This document shows positions 24,923-32,392 of a DNA stretch of 35,372 bases, piece by piece; the first letter of the stretch is position 1; each line of letters opens with the position of its first letter. Below the pieces are notes generated by a model. It ran no database searches and had not been told where the DNA came from. It saw only the letters and a list, made by a program, of their open reading frames with translations. The stretch covers positions 1-35,372 of IMG/VR virus record IMGVR_UViG_3300021964_005792. One strand, written 5' to 3'. The position numbers and the translations under genes are program-made. The stretch comes from a virus.

Positions 24923-25629
24923 TAGTAGATACTGCTGCAATTAAGAAAAGTCTGTTGGACCTAGTAGAAGGTAAACAACACTTGATTAAAAATAGTATTC
25001 CGACTCTGACAGAGGAAGAATATAAACAAATGCACACAGACTTTCTGGTGCCCACGACAATAAAAATTGACGCAAGCAAGATACAACAACAAATTGAGCC
25101 ATACAGCAAGTACTTCATGCAAATGCTGCATCGTACATTGGATTTGCCTCGATATTCTATTCCTCTAGCTAACTTAGATGGTACACTCAAAGAATATGAT
25201 GATGCAAATATATCATTCCAAAAACTGAATCAGTTGGGTAACGACAAAGTATATATTGATAGTGATTACAACAAACCAACAGAGGTTTTTTACCTTCCCT
25301 TTGCCGAACCGCTGAGGATATTTGAGAATGATCTGTATAGATCACTCCTTCTTTATTGGAAGCCAGGGGGTTTGTTTGTACCTCACATTGACGCGTTATC
25401 CACAATGCCAATAATGATACGGTTGTGGATGGGTACAGAGAGCATGAGACTAAGATATGCAAAGAATAATGTTCTGGTAGATTGCGACTTTGAGCCTGGT
25501 CGTGTGTATATTATAGATACGAGTATTGTTCATGATGCCCACTGCTTCAATGAAGATGGATACCAACTAATTATAGCATTGCATCCAAGAGCATATGATA
25601 TGGTAAACAACATAAAGATAAATAGTTGA
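24919..25629 (+). CDS. 2-oxoglutarate/Fe(II) oxygenase-like protein (second copy of this type)
   Basis: This 236-residue protein has PHIDALS (HxD metal ligands, about residues 155-157), and distal VHDAHCF followed by IIALHPR. LLLYWKPGGLF before the HxD resembles prolyl-hydroxylase-like folds. The substrate is unknown; phage oxygenases can modify DNA bases or proteins. It is coupled to the upstream gene (ATGA). It shares no obvious close similarity with the oxygenase-like gene at 8356. Confidence 0.65.
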   Translation: MIVDTAAIKKSLLDLVEGKQHLIKNSIPTLTEEEYKQMHTDFLVPTTIKIDASKIQQQIEPYSKYFMQMLHRTLDLPRYSIPLANLDGTLKEYDDANISFQKLNQLGNDKVYIDSDYNKPTEVFYLPFAEPLRIFENDLYRSLLLYWKPGGLFVPHIDALSTMPIMIRLWMGTESMRLRYAKNNVLVDCDFEPGRVYIIDTSIVHDAHCFNEDGYQLIIALHPRAYDMVNNIKINS

Positions 25630-25632
25630 TCT

Positions 25633-25902
25633 ATGAGTGACTTCGAACAACGTAAGAAACTTCACGACGAGTTATACAAATCACGCGTCGGGGGATTCAG
25701 ACCGTTTCCCACCGCTCCTGATGGAGCAACATATGATCATAAAGATTTTCAAGTAAGATATGGATTGGTGTACTATGGTTATCCAATGTACATAATTTCC
25801 AAGATGTGGCTAGACAAAGGTGGACCAGTTGACTGTCCACCGGAGTTGTTAGTACAATGGGGTACATATCCAGAACCCCCACCTAAACCTAAGAAGAAGT
25901 AG
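25633..25902 (+). CDS. Small hypothetical protein with Pro/Lys-rich tail
   Basis: This 89-residue protein has an RVGGFRPFPTAPDGATYDHKD segment and ends PPPKPKKK. It starts 3 bp after the preceding stop and ends 8 bp before folE. I recognise no domain. Confidence 0.65.
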   Translation: MSDFEQRKKLHDELYKSRVGGFRPFPTAPDGATYDHKDFQVRYGLVYYGYPMYIISKMWLDKGGPVDCPPELLVQWGTYPEPPPKPKKK

Positions 25903-25910
25903 GAGCAATA

Positions 25911-26594
25911 ATGCAACCAATGGAAAAATGTGACCCAGTGCTTGGCGAACAGGTTCGTCAGCATCTGTTAAGTGTAGGTCTAGAGACCCCTATGGTCTAC
26001 GACCGAGTCAAGGCTGATCAGAAGACTAAGATTAACAATATCGCTAGTCACTTTACAGCCATCATGGAAGAATTGGGATTAGACCTCACCGACGACTCGT
26101 TGTGTGATACACCCAACCGCGTTGCGAAGATGTATGCGCGTGAGATTTTCTTTGGTCTTGACTATGATAACTTTCCGAAGTGTACTCGGATCGAGAACAA
26201 GCTAGGTCAGACAGACAGCTTTGTTCTTGAGCGTAAGATCAACGTTCAGTCGAACTGTGAACATCACTTTGTTGTGATTGATGGTAAGGCGACTGTTGCG
26301 TACATTCCGAAGAAGACTATTCTCGGTTTGTCTAAGCTGAACCGTATCGTTCAGTTCTTTGCTAAGCGTCCGCAAGTGCAAGAACGTCTGACTGAGCAGA
26401 TTGCTGAGACGATCAGCTTTATCACAGACTCGCCCGATGTTGCTGTGTACATCGATGGTGCGCACTACTGTGTTAAGTCTCGTGGTATCCAAGACGTTAC
26501 GTCGACGACGATGACGCTTGCTACTCGTGGCGCGTTCGCTGAGATGAATTCTGAGCTTCGTCGTGAGTTTCTAAACTCTGCACGTATGGCGTAA
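25911..26594 (+). CDS. folE: GTP cyclohydrolase I (FolE)
   Basis: This 227-residue protein has CDTPNRVAKMY, then SNCEHHFVVIDGK (zinc Cys and His), ILGLSKLNRIVQFFAKRPQVQERL and AHYCVKSRGI (second zinc Cys). It makes dihydroneopterin triphosphate from GTP, the first step to preQ0 and also to folate, which ThyX uses. AGGAG lies 6 bp before the ATG. The local codon choice is somewhat richer in C/G than its neighbours. The stop overlaps the next ATG. Confidence 0.96.
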   Translation: MQPMEKCDPVLGEQVRQHLLSVGLETPMVYDRVKADQKTKINNIASHFTAIMEELGLDLTDDSLCDTPNRVAKMYAREIFFGLDYDNFPKCTRIENKLGQTDSFVLERKINVQSNCEHHFVVIDGKATVAYIPKKTILGLSKLNRIVQFFAKRPQVQERLTEQIAETISFITDSPDVAVYIDGAHYCVKSRGIQDVTSTTMTLATRGAFAEMNSELRREFLNSARMA

Positions 26595-26980
26595 TGGCTA
26601 AATGTTATATGATGGAGTTCACCGATAAGGTGACTCAAAAGCGATTCTATAAGTTCGGTGTAACAAAACACATGGACGCCATGAAGAGGTTCACAGACCC
26701 TGTACACGGCAAGGTATACGAAGACTTTGATATTAAGTGTGTTGCAAGTATAATTGGGTCTGATGAATCTGTAATCTTTCTCGAGTCTGCTCTTCTAGAA
26801 ATGTTCCCCAAGAACATATGGCTAGAAGAGTATCTTGGTGATCAAAGAACATGGGATGGTTTCTCAGGTATTACAGAAATCGTTGCGTTGAATGAAGAGC
26901 AGTACAAGAAAGCTGTTCGTGTGTTTTATAATGTGAAAGAGAGAGTGAAGAAATGGAAAGCAAGAGCTTCATCTGGGTGA
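26594..26980 (+). CDS. GIY-YIG-like nuclease-domain protein
   Basis: This 128-residue protein shows CYMMEFTD (strand with Tyr), FYKFGVTKHMDAMKRF (the K-F-G-V-T-K and Arg part), and VIFLESALLEMFP (helix with the metal-binding Glu). This order resembles GIY-YIG/T5orf172 nucleases. It may be a stand-alone nuclease or an inactive relative. It is coupled to folE by TAATG and overlaps the next gene by 28 bp. Moderate confidence. Confidence 0.55.
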   Translation: MAKCYMMEFTDKVTQKRFYKFGVTKHMDAMKRFTDPVHGKVYEDFDIKCVASIIGSDESVIFLESALLEMFPKNIWLEEYLGDQRTWDGFSGITEIVALNEEQYKKAVRVFYNVKERVKKWKARASSG

Positions 26981-27330
26981 CATTTCAGAAAGAGGGTATC
27001 CACAAGTATCCTGCAGCTGCAACAGATCCTAAACTAGCGACTGGTGATTGGCTTGACGTCAGCTTCCTAGGAACGCCACATCGTCATATCTTCCACTTCA
27101 AAGTTGAGATGGAAGTATTCCATGACGATCGCGATGTAGAATTTATCCAAGCAAAACGGATCATTGAGCGTTGGTATAACGACGGGACATTACAGCTCGA
27201 TTACAAATCGTGTGAGATGATGGCTCGTGACCTGTATGACAAATGCATTGCCCAATGGCCTGATAGGGAGTATACTATCGAGGTATCAGAAGACGGCGAG
27301 AACGGCTGTCGTTTATCATGGAGTAAATAA
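26953..27330 (+). CDS. Conserved protein of the deazaguanine gene block
   Basis: This 125-residue protein has WVTFQKEGIHKYPAAA, then TPHRHIFHFKVEMEVFHDDRDVEF and a terminal IEVSEDGENGCRLSW. I recall this pattern from unknown phage proteins. The HRHxFHFKVEM strand with several His is reminiscent of T-fold (QueD/PTPS-like) enzymes, but catalytic residues are not clear. The stop overlaps the dpdA-like start (TAATGG), which links it to DNA modification. Function not assigned. Confidence 0.7.
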   Translation: MESKSFIWVTFQKEGIHKYPAAATDPKLATGDWLDVSFLGTPHRHIFHFKVEMEVFHDDRDVEFIQAKRIIERWYNDGTLQLDYKSCEMMARDLYDKCIAQWPDREYTIEVSEDGENGCRLSWSK

Positions 27331-28214
27331 TGGATCCAAACAAGCGGAATGCATCCCTACCTATCAACTTCTGTCATATCTCTCCGACAGCGTATCTTGA
27401 TAGGTATACAAAGGACAATGGGGCCCACTTGCTGCTAGCTCACCTTGTCGAAGAAGACCCTGCGTATCGTGACTACTATGCTGGTCTAAAAGACAAGAAG
27501 TATAAGATTATGGACAACAGTGCATTCGAGATGTTTAAGCTCGGTTTAGAAATGTACGAGTCGAGCAAGCTGATTGAAATGGGTAACGCATGTAATGCTG
27601 ACTGCATTGTGATGTCAGACTATCCGAAACAACCTGCGCAGAAGACTATCGATGCTGCTATGGAGCTTGCACCGAAGTTCAAGGACGCAGGGTTTGATAC
27701 GTTCTTTGTTCCTCAGAGTGCAGTTGGGGATATGGACGACTATCTTGATTGTATTGAGTGGGCGCTTGGTAACCCCGACATTGACCTAATTGGATTATCT
27801 ATTCTTGGTTGTCCTATTGCATGTGGTGTCAACGAATCTACATTCGAAGATGGTAACCGTAGTGATGCGTATAAGATGCAGCGGTATCTGTCTCGGTTCG
27901 AAGTGTTCCAACGTCTCGCAAAGCGTGGTCTGCTGAATGGTAAGGAAGCTAAAAAGCGATTCCACTGCCTTGGTATGGTTGATGGTCCTAAGGAGATCCA
28001 ACTGTTATGGGAATACCGTTGGTACATCTTTAGTTGGGATTCAAGTGCTGCTGTATGGGCAGGTATCAATGGCATTAGGTTCGATAACTCTCCTACCGGC
28101 CTACGTGAAGGAAAGTTTGAAAAAGAAGTCGACTTCGCGTATAATCAGGATCATGATGGCAAGGATGTTTACTACAACCTTGACTATATGTCCAACCTGA
28201 TTCTCAATCGATAA
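27330..28214 (+). CDS. dpdA: DpdA-like DNA 7-deazaguanine transglycosylase
   Basis: This 294-residue protein is a distant tRNA-guanine transglycosylase relative. IMDNSAFEMF replaces the TGT DSGGFQ element, and VMSDYPKQ, FFVPQSA and IGLSILGCPIACG follow the TIM-barrel order. HCLGMVDGPKE and IFSWDSSAAVWAG give a second candidate catalytic Asp. DpdA proteins exchange guanine in DNA for preQ0 or derivatives. FolE, QueD, QueE and QueC in the same window support this role. I do not see the extra amidation enzyme needed for archaeosine-type bases, so the final base is unknown. Confidence 0.82.
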   Translation: MDPNKRNASLPINFCHISPTAYLDRYTKDNGAHLLLAHLVEEDPAYRDYYAGLKDKKYKIMDNSAFEMFKLGLEMYESSKLIEMGNACNADCIVMSDYPKQPAQKTIDAAMELAPKFKDAGFDTFFVPQSAVGDMDDYLDCIEWALGNPDIDLIGLSILGCPIACGVNESTFEDGNRSDAYKMQRYLSRFEVFQRLAKRGLLNGKEAKKRFHCLGMVDGPKEIQLLWEYRWYIFSWDSSAAVWAGINGIRFDNSPTGLREGKFEKEVDFAYNQDHDGKDVYYNLDYMSNLILNR

Positions 28215-28789
28215 TGAAAAAGTTTATTCTTGCATTTACAGGTCCAAAAGGATCTGGTAAAGATACGATTGCATCACTTGTACAAGGATACTGTGGATCC
28301 GACTACCAACACGTTGAGCAAGCTGCTTTTGCCGATCCTATCAAATATCACATCCAACAGCTATTTGGTCTGAAGGACAACCGTGAGTATGATCAGTTCA
28401 AGCGATCGACACTATCGTTCACAATCAACGGAGAAACACGTACTGCCGATGCTCGTCATGTCGTTCGTGAGATTGGTATGAAGATGCGTGACTATGATAG
28501 TCGTCAGTTTAATGACTATGTATATGATGTATTGAGAAATCCTCGTGCCCAGGTTGTTAACAGTGTATTCTTGATAACCGACTTACGATTTGATAATGAG
28601 TACATGATGTTGAAGGGTCTTGGTGCAAAGATTATCAAGATCAATAGGCCTGGCTATCAGTATGACGGTCATATTACTGAGCGTGGGTTTGATGACCATC
28701 TTGTTGACTATATTATCGATAATAGTGGACAATTAGAAGACTTAGAAGTCCATACATTTAAGATGTTGAAACAATTGGAGGTTATTTAA
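28214..28789 (+). CDS. 1: Deoxynucleoside monophosphate kinase (gp1-like)
   Basis: This 191-residue protein has the P-loop FTGPKGSGKDT (residues 8-18), the ADPIKYHIQQLFGL segment and ITDLRFDNEY, the pattern of phage gp1-type dNMP kinases. It phosphorylates dNMPs for phage DNA synthesis. It is coupled to both neighbours by single-base overlaps (TAATG). T4 gp1 is longer (241). The phage kinase may also need to tolerate modified nucleotides, but here modification by DpdA would happen after replication. Confidence 0.88.
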   Translation: MKKFILAFTGPKGSGKDTIASLVQGYCGSDYQHVEQAAFADPIKYHIQQLFGLKDNREYDQFKRSTLSFTINGETRTADARHVVREIGMKMRDYDSRQFNDYVYDVLRNPRAQVVNSVFLITDLRFDNEYMMLKGLGAKIIKINRPGYQYDGHITERGFDDHLVDYIIDNSGQLEDLEVHTFKMLKQLEVI

Positions 28790-29280
28790 TGAAGCATATT
28801 GCTAGCGATAGGACACAATCATTTCTTTCTGCAGTTGAAGAAGTAGACATCCAGCCGAATGCTGTCGATCTAAGAATTGGTAAAGTATTTACCATCAAGC
28901 CTAAAGTATTTCTGATCGACGAAGAACAGAAGCAACACCGTGGTTCTGTTGAGGTGCAACCTGGACCAGATGGCTATTGGTGGCTAGAGCCAGGCTCGTA
29001 TGAAGTAATTATGCAAAATGAAATCAACGTTGCTGATGGCGAGGCTGGCTGGGTGATTACCAGATCGACGTTGAATCGTAACGGTGTATTCCTGACAAGC
29101 GGATTATATGATTCAGGTTACAATGGTGTAATGGCTGGCGTGATGCATGTTAATGTCGGCCCAATTAAAATCAAACCAGGTACCCGTATTGGCCAATATT
29201 TAAACTTTGAGGCGGAAACGCTTCGCCTTTACAAAGGTGACTATGGTAAAGGCAAAGCGCACGATAAGAAGTACGGTTAG
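28789..29280 (+). CDS. dCTP deaminase/dUTPase family protein
   Basis: This 163-residue protein has the trimeric dUTPase/DCD fold pattern: NAVDLRIGKVF, then WVITRSTLNRNGVFLTSGLYDSGYNGVM (RSTLNRNG substrate loop and GLYDSGYNG) and GTRIGQYL. It would produce dUMP for ThyX, either from dUTP or dCTP. Which of the two is not clear: the DCD catalytic Glu is not obvious, and a dUTPase-type Gly-x-x-Asp-x-x-Tyr is present. Its stop overlaps a convergent minus-strand gene by 4 bp. Confidence 0.85.
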   Translation: MKHIASDRTQSFLSAVEEVDIQPNAVDLRIGKVFTIKPKVFLIDEEQKQHRGSVEVQPGPDGYWWLEPGSYEVIMQNEINVADGEAGWVITRSTLNRNGVFLTSGLYDSGYNGVMAGVMHVNVGPIKIKPGTRIGQYLNFEAETLRLYKGDYGKGKAHDKKYG

Positions 29281-29438
29281 TCTTCTTTTTTCCAGATTGT
29301 CCAAGCGCCGTATGCAATAGCACCGTATGCGGCAAACTTGGCAAATGGGCCTAGGACAATAAATGCAACGCCTGCACCAATGCAGATAATGCCATCCCAG
29401 GACGTTCTTTCTTTTAGTCTGTTAAGTACCCAGCCCAT
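29277..29438 (-). CDS. 53-residue membrane protein
   Basis: Read on the minus strand, the protein begins MGWVLNRLKERTSWDG. It has one or two hydrophobic segments (IICIGAGVAFIVLGPFAKFAAYGAIAYG in outline) and a KKED tail. The ATG overlaps the stop of the DUF1353 gene (TAATG). It is the last gene of the minus-strand late operon and meets the dUTPase-like gene tail to tail. Possibly a spanin- or holin-like helper, but no direct evidence. Confidence 0.65.
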   Translation of the reverse strand: MGWVLNRLKERTSWDGIICIGAGVAFIVLGPFAKFAAYGAIAYGAWTIWKKED

Positions 29439-30031
29439 TATTTCTCTCCTACTTTGCAGTTACGCTTACGGTGACCGTTCCATGCAACAAAGCCACCAAC
29501 ACGAAGTGCAAGATAAGCAGCCCAGTTTAGAACATGGATACCATTCTGCTCAATGTTGATATCACGGAACAATTGATCGGCTTGTTTCTGATTCATTGGC
29601 TCACTGGTATCTTTCTTGTTCTTCTTCAGTAGAACAGTATATTTGTACACGTAGTCGTGAATTAGACCACCAGCAAGTAAGATACCGACAGGTGATAACC
29701 ACGATGCCAAGAACTTGGGTACCGAGGCACCATCAAATTGAAAGCCGGCTGGAATAACATACTGTTGGCCGCCAACTTCAAAATGCCAGTCCTTGGCGAT
29801 CTCCCACTGACGAACTTCCCAGAACCAACACCAAATGGCTTTCCAAAAACCTCTACCATCCGTTGGGATTCGAATTGGTTTCATGTGAGGCATTTCTTTG
29901 TATTTGAATCCGACAATGTCTTCATTTTGATCGACGCCAAACAAGTTGACGATCCAACCAACGATAATCAATACACCAAAAGCAGTTGCCATCCAATAGT
30001 CGACAAGTAGACCTAGAATAGTATCAATCAT
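29438..30031 (-). CDS. DUF1353 protein with N-terminal membrane anchor
   Basis: This 197-residue protein has a hydrophobic N-terminal helix (TAFGVLIIVGWIVNLFG). A DUF1353 core follows: IPAGFQFDGASVPKFL, then LAGGLIHDYVYKY and a terminal basic tail. DUF1353 proteins are frequent in phages and their role is unknown. I chose the ATG at 30031 (GGAAGG about 8 bp upstream) and not an upstream in-frame start in the SNase gene. It overlaps the SNase gene by 4 bp. Confidence 0.85.
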   Translation of the reverse strand: MIDTILGLLVDYWMATAFGVLIIVGWIVNLFGVDQNEDIVGFKYKEMPHMKPIRIPTDGRGFWKAIWCWFWEVRQWEIAKDWHFEVGGQQYVIPAGFQFDGASVPKFLASWLSPVGILLAGGLIHDYVYKYTVLLKKNKKDTSEPMNQKQADQLFRDINIEQNGIHVLNWAAYLALRVGGFVAWNGHRKRNCKVGEK

Positions 30032-30456
30032 AGTTTTACCTTCCCTTCTTTTATTAGACGCTGACGGTTCTTCATATGTTGAGCCTGCACGTCTTCTTTG
30101 CTGCCGCCGAAATAAGGAACACAATGTCCTTCCTCAATCATGATCTCTGTGACAAGACGACCGTCGGGCGCAACAAAGTCACCGAGGATACGTCCAAACT
30201 TTCCTTTCATATCCTCTCCACCTTTACCTACTTGGGTCTTCAGAATAGCCTGTTTACCAAGTAACTCTTTCAATCTTGCCTTTGCAGCAAGACCAAACAC
30301 TTTTTCTGTTTTATCACTTGTACGAGATTCGGGAGTATCAATACCCATGATACGTACACGCTCATCTTTCAACCAAACGCCAAAACCGAGATCGATATCA
30401 ATATCTACTGTATCTCCATCGACGACTCTATTAACCTTACATCTATATTCATACAT
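30028..30456 (-). CDS. Staphylococcal nuclease-like (thermonuclease) protein
   Basis: This 142-residue protein has RVVDGDTVDIDIDLGF (metal-binding Asp), RVRIMGIDTPE (catalytic Arg and Asp/Glu), and an IMIEEGHCVPYFGG end, the SNase layout. It degrades DNA or RNA, perhaps host nucleic acid. There is no signal peptide, so it acts in the cytoplasm unless exported otherwise. Its ATG overlaps the upstream stop on the minus strand by 1 bp. Confidence 0.93.
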   Translation of the reverse strand: MYEYRCKVNRVVDGDTVDIDIDLGFGVWLKDERVRIMGIDTPESRTSDKTEKVFGLAAKARLKELLGKQAILKTQVGKGGEDMKGKFGRILGDFVAPDGRLVTEIMIEEGHCVPYFGGSKEDVQAQHMKNRQRLIKEGKVKL

Positions 30457-30935
30457 TACAGTGCTCCCTTATAAGATACTATTAGTACACCCAACCAAAT
30501 TATTAAAGAAACAGCACTAGCTAACAACGTTATGGCAATTACAAACTCAACAAATGCTTTTCGTCTGCGGAGCTGTTCGTATATCTGTTTTTCCCGTTGT
30601 GCTTTGATAGCTCGACGTGCTTTGATAAACTCTTCGTATGCACCAGGTGGTCCATACCACTGAAACATCTCTCGTATCTGTTTTTCTTGTTCTGCTATTT
30701 TATTGCGAAGAGCTACATGTTCAAGTGCAGCTTTAGTGTCATCTTGAAATGTTAACTTTTTGAAAATAGATGGTTTTGACTTCTGTCCGAGCCACTCTTG
30801 GACATCTGATACGTGGCCGGCCCATTTGGCAAGTTGAGCAAACACGTCTTCTACTTCACGCCCGTGGTTGACAAGGGTCTGCACGCCTTTAAACGCAGCC
30901 GATGCGGCCGCCATGGCTGTAAATGGATCAATCAT
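30456..30935 (-). CDS. Hypothetical helical membrane protein (first gene of minus-strand late operon)
   Basis: This 159-residue protein starts MIDPFTAMAAASAAFKGV, a beginning shared with unknown proteins of marine T4-like phages. A charged coiled-coil-like middle (HVALRNKIAEQEKQIREM) follows. Near the C-terminus there is one strong hydrophobic helix (FVEFVIAITLLASAVSLIIWLGVLIV). A TATAAATA late promoter lies about 35 bp upstream on the minus strand. Membrane or virion-associated role likely; function unknown. Confidence 0.75.
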   Translation of the reverse strand: MIDPFTAMAAASAAFKGVQTLVNHGREVEDVFAQLAKWAGHVSDVQEWLGQKSKPSIFKKLTFQDDTKAALEHVALRNKIAEQEKQIREMFQWYGPPGAYEEFIKARRAIKAQREKQIYEQLRRRKAFVEFVIAITLLASAVSLIIWLGVLIVSYKGAL

Positions 30936-30969
30936 AATCCGTCCCTGTTTTTTATTATTGTTGTCAGGT

Positions 30970-30977
30970 TATTTATA
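30970..30977 (-). promoter_or_regulatory. Late promoter of the minus-strand operon
   Basis: A perfect TATAAATA on the minus strand, about 35 bp before the ATG at 30935. It is the only clear promoter for the four-gene operon 30935-29277, which indicates late expression through gp55. Confidence 0.8.
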
Positions 30978-31004
30978 ATCCTGTACAATTGCAATTGTGT
31001 TCCA

Positions 31005-31012
31005 CATAAATA
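31005..31012 (+). promoter_or_regulatory. Possible late promoter for the lysin gene
   Basis: CATAAATA, one mismatch from the late consensus, lies 7 bp before the ATG at 31019. A start about 6 bp downstream would give an almost leaderless mRNA. Use of the second in-frame ATG at 31028 would leave a leader of about 9 bases. Confidence 0.4.
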
Positions 31013-31018
31013 AAACCC

Positions 31019-31525
31019 ATGCTTCAAATGATTACAACAATTCTCACATCGTTGACTATTGCATCATCAGCTGCTCAAGCACAAGCTCCTGCCTCAATGG
31101 AAGAAAAGGATCACACTGCTGTAGAGTGTCTAGCCCTGAACATTTACTATGAAACAAGTTCCAGCTCGCTGATTGATGCGATGGCTGTGTCTGATGTCGT
31201 TCAAAATCGCGTACTTGACAGCAGGTATCCTGACACTGTATGTGGTGTTGTTAAGCAAGCGCGTAAGACAAAGAGTGGAAAGATTATTCGAAACAAGTGT
31301 CAGTTCAGCTGGTATTGTGATGGCAAGTCGGATAATCCCCGTGACTTGAAGGCATGGGAACAGGCATATCGTTGGGCCCGTGAGTTCTTGTATGCAGGTC
31401 GTTTCCGTGGAATCACAGATGGTGCTACTCACTATCATGCTTATTACGTCAAGCCGAATTGGCGTAAAACAAAGACCTACATAGTAAGAGTAGGCTCACA
31501 TTTATACTATCGATGGGAAAAGTAA
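31019..31525 (+). CDS. SleB/CwlJ-type cell wall hydrolase (secreted lysin)
   Basis: A hydrophobic signal peptide ends at AQA (about residue 22). The Hydrolase_2 core follows: ALNIYYETSSSSLIDAMAVSDVVQNRV, YPDTVCGVV, CQFSWYCDGK and GATHYHAYYVKP. The YYE glutamate is the likely catalytic residue. The enzyme cleaves peptidoglycan glycan strands. Export by the host Sec system would place it in the periplasm and could remove the need for a holin. ATG 31019 or 31028 both keep the signal peptide. It overlaps the next gene by 13 bp. Confidence 0.9.
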   Translation: MLQMITTILTSLTIASSAAQAQAPASMEEKDHTAVECLALNIYYETSSSSLIDAMAVSDVVQNRVLDSRYPDTVCGVVKQARKTKSGKIIRNKCQFSWYCDGKSDNPRDLKAWEQAYRWAREFLYAGRFRGITDGATHYHAYYVKPNWRKTKTYIVRVGSHLYYRWEK

Positions 31526-32175
31526 AAACATTTATTGATCATGACTTTGGTAAATTAGAGCGGATCACTAACGAAGATGGTTCAAGAGTATACCAAACAC
31601 CAACAGGTCAAAAGTATCCTAGCGTCACTACAATCACGAGTCAATATAAGATGGCTCAGATTATGGAGTGGCGTCGACGGGTAGGTGAACAGACTGCAAA
31701 CGCAATCTCATCGAAGGCATCATCTCGTGGTACTCGTATTCACACTCTTTGTGAGTACTACTTGAAAGAGAACAAGACTGATGCAAGAGCTGATGATAAT
31801 GATATGTTTACATCAATGATTCCGTATCTTGATGAGATCGATAACATAAGAGCTCTAGAGACGCCACTATATTCTGACCACCTCCAGGTTGCTGGTACAG
31901 TCGACTGTGTTGCTGAGTTCAGAGGTCGTCTGTCAATTATTGACTTCAAGACGTCTCGTCGGTGGAAGTCAGCTGATGACATTCATGATTACTTCATGCA
32001 GACGGCTTGCTATGCTGTAGCGTTTGAAGAAAGAACAAAACTTCCTGTTACTCAACTTGTTATTATTATGGGTGTTGATGACAATGATCCCCAACTGTTC
32101 ATTGAACATCGAGACAAATGGATTGGTGGTTTTATACAGTTGAGAGAGAAGTACAGAGCTAGTAAAGGGATCTAG
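31513..32175 (+). CDS. PD-(D/E)XK exonuclease (RecB/Cas4-like fold)
   Basis: This 220-residue protein has the nuclease core GTRIHTLCEYYL (helix with His/Glu), VAGTVDCVAEFRGRLSIIDFKTS (Asp and Asp-x-Lys catalytic pair) and YFMQTACYAVAF (QxxxY). Similar exonucleases are typical of marine T4-like phages. Substrate and partner are unknown; a role in DNA processing or host DNA breakdown is likely. It shares a 13-bp overlap with the lysin gene. Confidence 0.88.
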   Translation: MGKVKTFIDHDFGKLERITNEDGSRVYQTPTGQKYPSVTTITSQYKMAQIMEWRRRVGEQTANAISSKASSRGTRIHTLCEYYLKENKTDARADDNDMFTSMIPYLDEIDNIRALETPLYSDHLQVAGTVDCVAEFRGRLSIIDFKTSRRWKSADDIHDYFMQTACYAVAFEERTKLPVTQLVIIMGVDDNDPQLFIEHRDKWIGGFIQLREKYRASKGI

Positions 32176-32176
32176 T

Positions 32177-32290
32177 ATGTACGAGTTTGTTCTTACTAAG
32201 CAGATATATTTCGTTGTGGGATTTGGATTTGGAGTATTATTTGCCTGGTTATTTGTAGGATTGATCAAGTTGTTGAGGAAAGTATTTTAA
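32177..32290 (+). CDS. 37-residue single-span membrane protein
   Basis: The ORF starts 1 bp after the exonuclease stop. It has a hydrophobic helix (IYFVVGFGFGVLFAWLFVGL) followed by the basic tail LIKLLRKVF. Function unknown. The Pho-box-like array begins just downstream. Confidence 0.6.
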   Translation: MYEFVLTKQIYFVVGFGFGVLFAWLFVGLIKLLRKVF

Positions 32291-32302
32291 TTTTAAAATA
32301 AG

Positions 32303-32358
32303 TTTAATAAAAACTTAATAAAAAATTCTTCAAACTTTAATATTTCTCACTCTAGATA
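32303..32358 (+). promoter_or_regulatory. Pho-box-like repeat array and -10 box before pstS
   Basis: TTTAATA (32303), CTTAATA (32314) and TTTAATA (32336) are spaced by 11 and 22 bp; the 11-bp position between (32325) is degenerate. This is the period of PhoB-binding half-sites. A -10-like TAGATA lies at 32353, about 10 bp after the array, where PhoB-dependent promoters place it. There is no normal -35. The half-sites are more AT-rich than CTGTCAT, so the protein that binds is inferred from context. Confidence 0.6.
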
Positions 32359-32392
32359 TTGATGAGCATAAGCTCTATTTTAAGGAGAAAGA

